From NCBI GenBank assembly GCA_963750895.1, contig CAVVSD010000008.1, positions 1,240,001 to 1,304,000 of the forward strand: 64,000 nt of DNA. The letters run 5' to 3'. How positions within the stretch are numbered: position 1 is the stretch's first letter; every line of letters begins with the position of its first letter. The translations under genes were made by a program, and so were the position numbers. Origin of the DNA: CAVVSD01 sp963750895. Its GTDB lineage: Bacteria; Actinomycetota; Thermoleophilia; Solirubrobacterales; Solirubrobacteraceae. This document shows positions 36,664 to 44,835 of this stretch, piece by piece. A model generated the notes under the pieces. That model made no database searches and was not told the DNA's origin. It saw nothing but the letters and a program-made list of their open reading frames with translations.

Positions 36664-37959
36664 GTGCGCAGGGTCGCGCCGTACGTCGCGCACGCGGCGC
36701 TGTGGGTCCTGCTGACGACGACGGGGCCGTTCGCCGACATCCGGGTGAACGACTTCTACGTCTACACGGGCTACGCGGACCTGATGCGCTCCGGGGCGCT
36801 GCCGTTCCGCGACTTCGGGTTCGAGTACCCGCCGCTCGCGGCCCTGCCGATGCTCGCCATGCCGTCGGCGTTCTGGTTCGGCGCGATCATGCTCGTGAGC
36901 TCGCTCGTGGCGCAGTTCTGCGCGGCGCAGCTCGCCGGCGCGCGCGGCGAGCTCGTGGCGTGGCTGCTCGTCGCCCAGCCGATCCTCATCGGCGCGTCCC
37001 TGCGGACCCACTTCGACGCGCTCGCGGTCGCGCTCATGCTCGCCGCGCTCGCGCTGGTCGTGGCCGACCGGCCGGTCTGGGGACTGACCCTGCTCGGCCT
37101 GGCCACGATGACGAAGCTGTTCCCCGCCGTCCTGCTGCCCGGGATCCTGCTCTGGCTCCTCGCGCGGCGCCGCGACCGGGAGGCGGTCTGGGGGCTCACG
37201 GCGTTCCTCGCGGTCGTCCTGGTCGTGGCGCTGCCGTTCGCCGGGTCGGGGCTCGTCGACATGGCCCGCTTCCACCTCGACAGACCGGTGCAGATCGAGT
37301 CCTCGCCGGCGACGGTCCTGTGGGCGATCGGCGACTCCTACGTCACCGGCACGAACCTGACCCCGGATCGCTTCAAGTCCAACGGGCTCGCGGGCGGGCC
37401 GGCGGGCGCCGTGCAGGCGGTGTTCAGCGTGCTCATGATCGCCGGCCTGCTCGCGGCGATCCCGCTCGCCCGGCGCGACCTCGTGCTGTCGGCGACCGCC
37501 TCCGTGCTCGCGTTCGTCGCGCTCGGCAAGGTGCTCAGCCCGCAGTACGTGATCTGGCTCGCGCCCTTCGCGGCCCTGTGCTGGGCCCGCGGCGAGCGCC
37601 TGGCGGGCGCGCTCATCGCCGCGGCCGTGGCGCTGACGCAGGTCGAGTTCCCGCGCCACTACCTCGACATCGTCAACGGCGAGGCGTGGGTCGTCCTCGT
37701 CATCGCGCTGCGCAACGCCGCGCTCGTCGCGGCCCTGATCGCTCGTCCTGCTCAGCGGGCGGCGGGCAGCAGCAGCTGCTCGATCGCGTCCGCGCGCAGC
37801 GGCTGCGTCGCCCGGATGAGGACGCCCATGAGCCACGGGTCGTCGTCGGACGTCTCGAACGGCTCGCGCATGTGCGTGACGAAGCCGCGGACCGCCTGCT
37901 CGCGGTCGACGCCGATCACCCCGCCGCGGGGGCCGGTCATCCCGACGTCGGTGATGTAG
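36664..37959 (+). CDS. Second GT87-like polytopic glycosyltransferase; C-terminus overlaps ymdB
   Basis: This 431-residue membrane protein has the GT-C pattern: DIRVNDFYVYTGYADLM with the acidic loop and FEYPPLAALPM. There are about ten helices, with LATMTKLFPAVLLPGILLW and KVLSPQYVIWLAPFAALCW, the latter conserved in GT87. The GTG at 36664 follows the stop of its paralogue by 2 bases. The natural C-terminus probably lies near 37750, but no stop occurs until 37957, so the last 69 codons are antisense to the end of ymdB and read as Ser/Arg-rich filler. A lost base near 37750 or a true 208-bp convergent overlap are both possible. Confidence 0.75.
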   Translation: MRRVAPYVAHAALWVLLTTTGPFADIRVNDFYVYTGYADLMRSGALPFRDFGFEYPPLAALPMLAMPSAFWFGAIMLVSSLVAQFCAAQLAGARGELVAWLLVAQPILIGASLRTHFDALAVALMLAALALVVADRPVWGLTLLGLATMTKLFPAVLLPGILLWLLARRRDREAVWGLTAFLAVVLVVALPFAGSGLVDMARFHLDRPVQIESSPATVLWAIGDSYVTGTNLTPDRFKSNGLAGGPAGAVQAVFSVLMIAGLLAAIPLARRDLVLSATASVLAFVALGKVLSPQYVIWLAPFAALCWARGERLAGALIAAAVALTQVEFPRHYLDIVNGEAWVVLVIALRNAALVAALIARPAQRAAGSSSCSIASARSGCVARMRTPMSHGSSSDVSNGSRMCVTKPRTACSRSTPITPPRGPVIPTSVM

Positions 37960-38546
37960 GCCGTCCCGCCGGGCAGCACGCGGCCGTCGGCGGTCGGGAC
38001 GTGCGTGTGCGTGCCGACCATCGCCGTCACGCGGCCGTCGAGGTGCCAGCCCATCGCGACCTTCTCGCTCGTCGCCTCGGCGTGGAAGTCGACGAGCACG
38101 TGGTCGACCTTGTCGCGGAGCTCGTGCAGCGCGGCGTCGGCCTCGGGGAACGCCGCGCGCCCGGCGTTCAGGAAGACGTTGCCCGAGAGGTTCACGACGC
38201 CGAGGCGCAGGCCGTCGCGCTCGACGATGCAGCTCCCGTGGCCGGGCTGGCTGCGCAGGTAGTTGGCCGGTCGCAGGATCTCCCGGCGGCTGTCGAGGTA
38301 CCGGATGATCTCGCGCCGGTGGTAGGTGTGGTTGCCGAGCGTGATGACGTCGACGCCGGCCGCGAAGAGCTCGTCGGCGATCTTCGGCGTGATCCCCAGG
38401 CCGCCCGCGCTGTTCTCGCCGTTGACGACCACGAACGTCGGGTCGTGGCGCTCGCGGAGCGTGGGCAGCAGCCCCAGGAGCGTGCGGCGGCCGATGCCGC
38501 CGACGAGGTCCCCCACGAAGAGGATGGTCGCGGGGGCCTCAGCCAT
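37752..38546 (-). CDS. ymdB: YmdB-family metallophosphoesterase
   Basis: This 264-residue phosphodiesterase matches the TIGR00282/YmdB family, reported to hydrolyse 2',3'-cyclic nucleotides and to affect biofilm and sporulation choices in Bacillus. Metal ligands are clear: FVGDLVGGIGR, VVNGENSAGGLG, TLGNHTYHRREI, LVDFHAEATSEK, and VGTHTHVPTADGR. Length is standard. Its ATG at 38546 is only 5 bp from the divergent AI-2E transporter ATG. Confidence 0.92.
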   Translation of the reverse strand: MAEAPATILFVGDLVGGIGRRTLLGLLPTLRERHDPTFVVVNGENSAGGLGITPKIADELFAAGVDVITLGNHTYHRREIIRYLDSRREILRPANYLRSQPGHGSCIVERDGLRLGVVNLSGNVFLNAGRAAFPEADAALHELRDKVDHVLVDFHAEATSEKVAMGWHLDGRVTAMVGTHTHVPTADGRVLPGGTAYITDVGMTGPRGGVIGVDREQAVRGFVTHMREPFETSDDDPWLMGVLIRATQPLRADAIEQLLLPAAR

Positions 38547-38551
38547 CCGGC

Positions 38552-39781
38552 ATGCTCCCGGCGATGGCCGAGGAGACCGAGGTCGCGGCACGCGTCGACC
38601 CGAGCCCGCCCGCCGCCGGGGGCGCGGTCCCGTACGTCGCGCCCGTGATCGTCCCGCGCTGGGTCCAGCTCGTCCTGCTGCCGCTCTCGATCATCGCGCT
38701 GTACATCGTCGCGCGCGCCGCGGGCACGGTCCTGCTCATCTTCGTCGTCGCCGCGGTCATCGCGCTCATCCTGAACCCGGTGGTCTCCTTCGTGCAGCGC
38801 GGGAGCATCCCGCGCTCGTTGGCGGTCATCGCCGTGTACGTCGCATTCTTCACGACGCTGGTCGGGGTCGGCTTCCTCCTCGCCGGGCCCGTGACCGAGC
38901 AGACCCGCTCCTTCCAGCGCGACGTGCCCGATCTCGTCGACCGCGCGAACGACTCCCTGCACGACCTGCAGGTGTTCTTCGACGACAACGGCATCGACGT
39001 GGAGATCGAGCGCCAGGGCGAGACCGCGCTCACCACGCTGCAGAGCAGGGCGCTGGAGGGATCGGGCGAGATCGTCTCGATCACCGGCGAGATCCTGACG
39101 CGGCTCGTGGAGACCGGCTTCCACATCCTGCTCGTGGTCGTGCTCTCGATCTACATGCTCATCTACGGGCCGCTGATCGGCGGGATCGTGCGGCGCGTGA
39201 TGCCCCCGGGTGACGGGACCCCGTCGGACGACTTCCCCGTCCTCGCCCAGCGGGCGGTCTACAACTACGTGCGCGGCCAGCTGCTCTTCAGCGTCCTCAT
39301 GGGCGCGAGCGCGGGCCTGCTCATGTGGGCCTACGGCGCGCTCGGGATCTTCGAGGACGGCAGCCGCTACGCGCTCGCGTTCGGCGCGTGGTTCGGCCTC
39401 ATGGAGCTCGTCCCGTACGTCGGGCCCGTCCTCGGGGCGATCCCGCCGATCGTGGTCGCGGCGTTCGAGGACCCGCTGACCGCGGTCTGGGTCGGGCTCG
39501 GGTTCCTCGCGCTGCAGCAGCTCGAGGGCCACGTCGTCGCACCGCAGGTCTTCGGCCGCACGCTGCGCCTCAACCCGCTCATCGTGCTCTTCGCGCTGCT
39601 GCTCGGCGGCGAGCTCGCGGGGTTCGTCGGAGCGGTCCTCGCCCTGCCGATCGCCGCCGTCGTCCGCGAGACCGTCGTCTACCTGCGCCGCCATCTCGTG
39701 CTCGAGCCGTGGGGCCGCGCGCCGCTGGCCATCGACGGCCCACCGCCGGACCCGCTCGCGGAGGAGACCGAGCCGAGATGA
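38552..39781 (+). CDS. AI-2E family (PerM-like) transporter
   Basis: This is a 409-residue membrane protein of the AI-2E/PerM exporter superfamily. After 30 hydrophilic residues come helices at about 36-80, a long extracytoplasmic helical region (DVPDLVDRANDSLHDLQVFFDDNGI), and the conserved C-terminal half with FGLMELVPYVGPVLGAIPP, GHVVAPQVFGRTLRLNPLIV and FVGAVLALPIAAVVRE. The real ligand is not known; some members are Na+/H+ antiporters. The start may be the ATG at 38564. It is coupled to the next gene (ATGA at 39778). Confidence 0.88.
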   Translation: MLPAMAEETEVAARVDPSPPAAGGAVPYVAPVIVPRWVQLVLLPLSIIALYIVARAAGTVLLIFVVAAVIALILNPVVSFVQRGSIPRSLAVIAVYVAFFTTLVGVGFLLAGPVTEQTRSFQRDVPDLVDRANDSLHDLQVFFDDNGIDVEIERQGETALTTLQSRALEGSGEIVSITGEILTRLVETGFHILLVVVLSIYMLIYGPLIGGIVRRVMPPGDGTPSDDFPVLAQRAVYNYVRGQLLFSVLMGASAGLLMWAYGALGIFEDGSRYALAFGAWFGLMELVPYVGPVLGAIPPIVVAAFEDPLTAVWVGLGFLALQQLEGHVVAPQVFGRTLRLNPLIVLFALLLGGELAGFVGAVLALPIAAVVRETVVYLRRHLVLEPWGRAPLAIDGPPPDPLAEETEPR

Positions 39782-40407
39782 TCCGCATCCGCCGCGACAC
39801 GGCGACCCGGCTCCCGACGCGTCTCGAGGCGGGCCCGCCCCGCCGGACCGCGATCCGCGCCGTGCGGCCGGCCGACGCCGACGACCTCCTCGAGCTGCGC
39901 GTGCGCAACCGCGACTTCCTCGCGCCGTGGGACCCGCTGCGGCCTGCGTCGTTCTTCACGCGCGCGGGCCAGTCGGAGTGGATCGCGCTGCAGCAGCGCG
40001 CGTGGGCGGACGACCGCGGCTACGGGTTCGCGGTGCTCGACGTCGAGGAGGCCGACCGCGTCGTGGGCGGCATCAACCTCTTCAACATCGTCCGCAGCGC
40101 GCGCCAGAGCGCCGGGATGGGCTACTGGATCGACGAGGCCGCCGGCAGCCGCGGGCACGCGACCGCCGCGGTCCGCCTCGCCTGTGCGTTCGCGTTCGAG
40201 CACCTCGGCCTGCACCGCCTCGAGCCGGCGGTCATGCCGCGCAACGCGCGCTCCAACCGGGTCATGGAGAAGGCGGGCTTCCGGCGGGAGGGCCTCGCGG
40301 TCCGCTACCTGCGGATCGCCGGCGTCTGGGAGGACCACTCGCTGTACGCCCTGACCGCCGAGGACTTCGCCGCCCAGCGCGACGGGCGGGCCACCGCGCG
40401 GCGGTAG
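39778..40407 (+). CDS. GNAT acetyltransferase, RimJ/RimL type
   Basis: This 209-residue protein has the GNAT fold of ribosomal-protein N-acetyltransferases: TAIRAVRPADADDLLELR, VGGINLFNIVR, GMGYWIDEAAGSRGHATAAV (CoA-binding loop SRGHA), HRLEPAVMPRNARSNRVMEKAGF, and a closing VWEDHSLYALTAEDF. The likely substrate is a protein N-terminus, probably a ribosomal protein, but that is a family-level guess. Its TAG stop lies inside the -10 element of hemB. Confidence 0.87.
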   Translation: MIRIRRDTATRLPTRLEAGPPRRTAIRAVRPADADDLLELRVRNRDFLAPWDPLRPASFFTRAGQSEWIALQQRAWADDRGYGFAVLDVEEADRVVGGINLFNIVRSARQSAGMGYWIDEAAGSRGHATAAVRLACAFAFEHLGLHRLEPAVMPRNARSNRVMEKAGFRREGLAVRYLRIAGVWEDHSLYALTAEDFAAQRDGRATARR

Positions 40408-40410
40408 GCT
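40405..40410 (+). promoter_or_regulatory. -10 element (TAGGCT) of leaderless hemB
   Basis: TAGGCT sits six bases before the hemB GTG and includes the stop codon of the upstream GNAT gene. The spacing implies that transcription starts on the start codon. Confidence 0.6.
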
Positions 40411-40416
40411 CACGTC

Positions 40417-41391
40417 GTGGCCTTCCCTTCCACCCGCCTGCGGCGTCTGCGGCGGACGCCCGCGCTCCGCGACCTCGTCCGCGAGACGCACGTCTCACCG
40501 CAGGACCTGCTGCTCCCGATGTTCATCGAGGCCGGCCTGAACGGCCGCAAGCCGATCCACGCGATGCCGGGCGTCGACCGCCTCGGCGTCGACGAGGCGG
40601 TCCGCGAGGCGGGCGAGCTCGTCGACCGCGGGATCCCCGGGCTCATGCTGTTCGGCATCCCCTCGCACAAGGACGAGGAGGGCACCGGTGCGTGGGACGA
40701 CGAGGGCATCGTCCAGCTCGCCGCGCGCGCGATCAAGCAGGCCTATCCCGACCTCATCGTCGTCGGCGACGTGTGTCTCTGCGAGTACACGAGCCACGGC
40801 CACTGCGGGCTGCTGACCGCCGACGGCGCCGTCGACAACGACGCGTCGCTCGAGCTGCTCTCGCGCACCTCCGTCAGCCTCGCGCGCGCCGGCTGCGACG
40901 CGGTCGCGCCGAGCGACATGATGGACGGCCGGGTCGGCCACATCCGCCACGCGCTCGACGACGAGGGCCTGAGCGACGTGCCGATCATCTCCTACAGCGC
41001 GAAGTTCGCCTCCGCGTTCTACGGCCCGTTCCGCGAGGCCGCCGACTCCGCCCCCGCCTTCGGCGACCGCCGCGCGTACCAGATGGACGGTGCCAACGGC
41101 GACGAGGCGGTGCGCGAGGCGCTGCTCGACGTCGAGGAGGGCGCCGACGTCCTCATGGTCAAGCCGGCGCTGCCCTACCTCGACGTGCTGCGCCGCGTGA
41201 AGGACGCGACGAACCTGCCGGTGGCCGCGTACAACGTCAGCGGCGAGTACTCGATGCTCAAGGCCGCGATCGCCGCCGGGTACCTCGACGAGCGCCTCGC
41301 CGTCATGGAGGCCCTCACGTCGATCAAGCGCGCCGGGGCCGACTTCATCTTCACCTACTTCGCGAAGGACGTGGCCGAGTGGCTTCGGTGA
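40417..41391 (+). CDS. hemB: Delta-aminolevulinic acid dehydratase (porphobilinogen synthase)
   Basis: This condenses two 5-aminolevulinates to porphobilinogen. It has 324 residues. VGDVCLCEYTSHGHCGLL carries the Cys-rich zinc-site residues, so it is probably of the zinc type. The Schiff-base lysines lie in ISYSAKFASAFYGPF and VLMVKPALPYLDVL. YQMDGANGDEA and AYNVSGEYSML are conserved. It starts a plus-strand heme-respiration run, directly coupled (GTGA) to the AhbAB-like gene. Confidence 0.96.
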   Translation: MAFPSTRLRRLRRTPALRDLVRETHVSPQDLLLPMFIEAGLNGRKPIHAMPGVDRLGVDEAVREAGELVDRGIPGLMLFGIPSHKDEEGTGAWDDEGIVQLAARAIKQAYPDLIVVGDVCLCEYTSHGHCGLLTADGAVDNDASLELLSRTSVSLARAGCDAVAPSDMMDGRVGHIRHALDDEGLSDVPIISYSAKFASAFYGPFREAADSAPAFGDRRAYQMDGANGDEAVREALLDVEEGADVLMVKPALPYLDVLRRVKDATNLPVAAYNVSGEYSMLKAAIAAGYLDERLAVMEALTSIKRAGADFIFTYFAKDVAEWLR

Positions 41392-42458
41392 CCGGCAAGG
41401 TCCGCTCCCGCAAGGACGGCTCCGCCGTCCCGCTCGACGACCTGGATCGCAAGCTCCTCAACCTCATGCAGGGGCAGTTCCCGCTGGCGCCGCGCCCGTA
41501 CGCGGCGGTCGCGGAGAAGGCCGAGGTGACCGAGGCCGAGGTCATGGCGCGCGTGCAGCGCCTGCTCGACGACCGGATCATCCGCCAGGTCACGCCGATC
41601 TACGACACGCGCGCGTTCGGCTACGGCTCGATGCTCGTCGCGGCGAAGGTCGACGCGGAGCACCCGTGGCGGGCGGCGACGATCATCAACTCGCACCCCG
41701 GCGTCTCGCACAACTACCTGCGCAACCACGAGTTCAACATGTGGTTCACGATCGCGGTGGAGGAGGACTCGGCGCTCGGCCTGCAGGGCACGCTCGACCT
41801 CCTCCAGGAGCTGACCGGCGCGGAGTCGATCCGCCAGCTGCCGACGCTCAAGCTGTTCAAGATCCGCATGGACCTCGAGATGGAGGCCGGGACCGACAAG
41901 CTCGCCAGCGCCGCCGAGGTCGTCGAGCCCGCGCCGGACGCGAAGGTGCCGTACGACGAGCGCGACGTCGCCGTCGTCCGGGCGACCCAGGGCGACCTGC
42001 CGGTCGTGTCCGAGCCGTACGCGCCCGCCGCCGCGGAGCTGGGCTGGACGGTGCCGGAGCTGCTCGAGCACATGGAGGGGATGAAGGAGCGCGCCCTGCT
42101 GCGCCGCGTCGCCGCGATCCTCTTCCATCGCCGCGCCGGCTTCAGCGCGAACGGCATGGGCGTCTGGAAGGTGCCCGAGGACCGCATCGCCGACCTGGGC
42201 CCGCGCATGGCCGCCTACCGCGGCATCAGCCACTGCTACCAGCGCCCGACGTACCCCGACTGGCCGTACTCGGTCTTCACGATGGCCCACGGCCGCTCCA
42301 AGGAGGAGTGCGACGCGATCCTCGACGCGATCGAGGAGCAGATCGAGGGGATCGAGGGCCGCGCGACGCTGTACTCGTCCACCGAGTTCAAGAAGGTCCG
42401 GCTGCAGTACTTCACGGACGAGTTCAAGGCCTGGGAACGTCAGCATGGCGGCGCCTGA
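41388..42458 (+). CDS. Two-module Lrp-like protein, AhbA-AhbB/NirDL-type siroheme decarboxylase fusion
   Basis: This 356-residue protein contains two tandem AsnC/Lrp-type modules. Each has a winged-helix-like start (LDRKLLNLMQGQFPLAPRPY and ERDVAVVRATQGDLPVVSEPY) and a ferredoxin-like core. The conserved blocks SHNYLRNHEFNMWFTI and SHCYQRPTYPDWPYSVFTM match the heme-ligand/substrate regions of siroheme decarboxylases AhbA/AhbB and NirDL, not amino acid-sensing Lrp. The gene lies between hemB and hemL with overlaps on both sides, supporting a tetrapyrrole role. AhbA and AhbB are usually separate proteins, so this is a fusion. A heme-responsive regulator remains the alternative. Confidence 0.82.
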   Translation: MTGKVRSRKDGSAVPLDDLDRKLLNLMQGQFPLAPRPYAAVAEKAEVTEAEVMARVQRLLDDRIIRQVTPIYDTRAFGYGSMLVAAKVDAEHPWRAATIINSHPGVSHNYLRNHEFNMWFTIAVEEDSALGLQGTLDLLQELTGAESIRQLPTLKLFKIRMDLEMEAGTDKLASAAEVVEPAPDAKVPYDERDVAVVRATQGDLPVVSEPYAPAAAELGWTVPELLEHMEGMKERALLRRVAAILFHRRAGFSANGMGVWKVPEDRIADLGPRMAAYRGISHCYQRPTYPDWPYSVFTMAHGRSKEECDAILDAIEEQIEGIEGRATLYSSTEFKKVRLQYFTDEFKAWERQHGGA

Positions 42459-43731
42459 GGCGCTGCGCGACGCCGCCTCCGCCGAGCTCTACGCCCGAGC
42501 TGTGAAGGTCCTGCCCGGCGGGGTGAACTCGCCGGTGCGCGCGATGCGCTCGATCGGTCGCGACCCGCTCTTCGTCGCGAGCGCGTCCGGCGCCGAGATC
42601 ACCGACGTCGACGGCAACACCTACGTCGACTACGTCTGCTCCTGGGGCCCGCTCGTCCACGGCCACGCGCATCCGCGCATCCTGTCCGCGGTCGCCGACG
42701 CCGCTGCGCACGGCACGACCTTCGGCGCGCCGACGGAGGGCGAGGTGGAGCTCGCCGAGGAGGTCGCGCGGCGGATCCCGTCCGTCGAGATGCTGCGCAT
42801 GACGTCGTCGGGCACCGAGGCGTCGATGAGCGCGATCCGGCTCGCCCGCGCGGCGACCGGCCGCGAGCCCCTCCTGAAGTTCGCCGGCGCCTACCACGGG
42901 CACGTCGACGGGCTCCTCGCGGAGGCCGGATCGGGCATGGCGACCGCCGGGATCCCCGCGTCACCCGGCGTGCCGGCGGCCGCGACGGCCGGAACGGTCA
43001 TCGTCCCGTGGAACGACCCCGACGCGGTCGTCGCCGCCACGGAGGCGAAGGAGTTCGCGGCGATCCTCGCCGAGCCCTATCCGGCGAACATGGGCCTCGT
43101 CCCGCCGCAGCCCGGCTTCCTGGAGCTCCTGCGCGAGCGCGCCGACGCCAACGGCGCGCTGCTCGTCTTCGACGAGGTCATCTCCGGCTTCCGCGTCGCG
43201 CCCGGCGGCGCCCAGGGCCTCACCGGCGTCCTGCCGGATCTCACGGTCATGGGCAAGGTCATCGGCGGCGGGCTGCCCGCGGCCGCGTACGGCGGGTCGC
43301 GCGCGCTCATGGAGCGCATCGCCCCCGCGGGCGACGTCTACCAGGCGGGCACGCTGAGCGGGAACCCGCTCGCGGTCGCCGCGGGGCGCGCGACGCTCGA
43401 GATGCTCGACGCCGCCGCCTACGCCAGGCTGGCCGCGACGACGGATGCCCTGGCCGCCGGGATGGCGGACGCAGCGGGCGACCGGCCCGTGCAGATCCAG
43501 TCGGCGTGCGGGCTGGTCACGATCTTCTTCAGCGAGACGCCCGTCACCGACTACGCGGGTGCGCAGGCGTGCGACGCGGAGCTGTACGGGGCGTGGTGCC
43601 GGGCGCTGCTGGCCAACGGCGTGTACCCGCCGCCGTCGCAGTTCGAGGCCTGGTTCCCGTCGCTCGCGCACACGGAGGAGCACGTGGAACGCACGATCGA
43701 GGCGGCGCGCGCCGCCTTCGCCGCGCTGTGA
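42445..43731 (+). CDS. hemL: Glutamate-1-semialdehyde 2,1-aminomutase
   Basis: This PLP enzyme forms 5-aminolevulinate in the C5 pathway, so this organism makes heme precursors from glutamyl-tRNA. It has 428 residues: LPGGVNSPVRAM at the N-terminus, SWGPLVHGHAHPRIL, TSSGTEASMSAIRLAR, KFAGAYHGHVDGLLAEAG, FDEVISGFR, and the PLP lysine in MGKVIGGGLPAAAYGG. Its ATG lies inside the end of the preceding gene, 14 bases before that gene's stop. Confidence 0.96.
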   Translation: MAAPEALRDAASAELYARAVKVLPGGVNSPVRAMRSIGRDPLFVASASGAEITDVDGNTYVDYVCSWGPLVHGHAHPRILSAVADAAAHGTTFGAPTEGEVELAEEVARRIPSVEMLRMTSSGTEASMSAIRLARAATGREPLLKFAGAYHGHVDGLLAEAGSGMATAGIPASPGVPAAATAGTVIVPWNDPDAVVAATEAKEFAAILAEPYPANMGLVPPQPGFLELLRERADANGALLVFDEVISGFRVAPGGAQGLTGVLPDLTVMGKVIGGGLPAAAYGGSRALMERIAPAGDVYQAGTLSGNPLAVAAGRATLEMLDAAAYARLAATTDALAAGMADAAGDRPVQIQSACGLVTIFFSETPVTDYAGAQACDAELYGAWCRALLANGVYPPPSQFEAWFPSLAHTEEHVERTIEAARAAFAAL

Positions 43732-44168
43732 AGCCCGGCGAGCTGGCAGCCGGCGGCCCGCGCGCCGAGGGTCACGCCGACGCGCTGCGCGCCGGCGTGG
43801 ACGCGGTCCACGAGGGCTACGAGCACCACTACGGTGCCGCGCAGTCGCCGGCCGCGCCGGACCGCGACCTGGCGCTGCTCGACGGCGATCGCCGCTACGC
43901 CGACGGACTGGCGGCGCTGGCCGCGATCGGCGACCTGACCGCGATCGCGGAGCTTGCCGACGCCATCTCGCTGTGTGCGCAGTCGCACGCGGAGGACCGG
44001 CCCGAGATCGCCGATGCCGTGTGGATCGGGGCCGCGACCGCGATCGGCTGGGGCGAGTCACCCGACCTCGTCGGCGCCAAGCAGCGCGCACGCGCCGGAC
44101 AGCAGGGCGCTGGCGACGCCTTGCGCGACGCAGCCGATAGCATTCGCCGCCCTTCCCCCCATGGCTGA
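43728..44168 (+). CDS. Hypothetical Ala-rich helical protein
   Basis: This protein of 146 residues has no family I recognise. It is rich in Ala, Asp and Arg, predicted mostly helical (ALLDGDRRYADGLAALAAIG, then AELADAISLCAQSHAED), and soluble. The GTG at 43728 overlaps the hemL stop (GTGA), and its stop overlaps the qcrA start by 8 bases, so it is held in the heme-to-respiration operon. A -10-like TAGCAT lies in its last codons, probably for qcrA. It may be a small accessory factor of the bc complex or heme enzymes, which is inference from position. Confidence 0.65.
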   Translation: MKPGELAAGGPRAEGHADALRAGVDAVHEGYEHHYGAAQSPAAPDRDLALLDGDRRYADGLAALAAIGDLTAIAELADAISLCAQSHAEDRPEIADAVWIGAATAIGWGESPDLVGAKQRARAGQQGAGDALRDAADSIRRPSPHG

Positions 44169-44835
44169 GACACCCCCCGAGAAGAAGTCGAAGTACACCG
44201 CGGACCGCCGCATCCCGGGCGCGTTCGAGGGCGAGACCGTCACGCGCCGCCGGGTGATCGGCGGCTCCGTCCAGCTCTTCGGCGCCACCGCGACCATGGC
44301 GTTCGTCCTGCCGTCCCTCGGCTTCGCGCTCGCGCCGATCTTCAAGGAGCACGAGCAGCAGTGGAACAAGGTGGGCGCGCTCGCCGACTTCCCGGACGAC
44401 ACGTACGTGCCCCGCGTCATCACGCTGACCGCCGACATCGGTGAGGTCGGCAAGACCACGGTCTACCTGCGCCGCCGCAATCCGGAGTACGACACCGAGC
44501 CGTCGGACAAGTACAACCAGGTCGTCGCGCTCTCCACCCGCTGCATGCACCTCGGCTGCCCCGTGCGGTTCGTGCAGGCCTCGGCGCGTTTCATCTGCCC
44601 GTGCCACGGCGGCGTCTACGGCTTCAGCGGCGAGGTCGACGGCGGCCCGCCGGTGCGCCCGCTCGACCGCTTCTACACCGAGATCCGCGGCACCGACGTC
44701 TGGGTCGGCCCGCGCTTCAGCGTGAACTCCGAGCTCGAGCGCTTCTCCCCGCGGTTCCCGGGTGAGGAGCTCGACGGCATCGGCCAGTACCTCTACCCGT
44801 CGCGTCCGACGCAGCGGAAGATCCCGGGGACCTGA
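44161..44835 (+). CDS. qcrA: Menaquinol:cytochrome c reductase Rieske iron-sulfur subunit
   Basis: This 224-residue subunit carries a [2Fe-2S] cluster and passes electrons from menaquinol to cytochrome c. The N-terminus has a twin-arginine motif (TRRRVIGGS) before a single membrane helix, so it is a likely Tat substrate. The cluster motifs are CMHLGC, with Met in place of the usual Thr, and CPCHGGVYG, both complete for Cys/His ligands. It leads the qcrABC run and ends in a shared base with qcrB. Confidence 0.94.
   Translation: MAETPPEKKSKYTADRRIPGAFEGETVTRRRVIGGSVQLFGATATMAFVLPSLGFALAPIFKEHEQQWNKVGALADFPDDTYVPRVITLTADIGEVGKTTVYLRRRNPEYDTEPSDKYNQVVALSTRCMHLGCPVRFVQASARFICPCHGGVYGFSGEVDGGPPVRPLDRFYTEIRGTDVWVGPRFSVNSELERFSPRFPGEELDGIGQYLYPSRPTQRKIPGT

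Noticed and set aside
41388..42458. Ordinary AsnC/Lrp amino acid regulator
   Set aside because: Two modules in tandem, the siroheme-decarboxylase blocks and the hemB-hemL position fit AhbAB better than an Lrp regulator.
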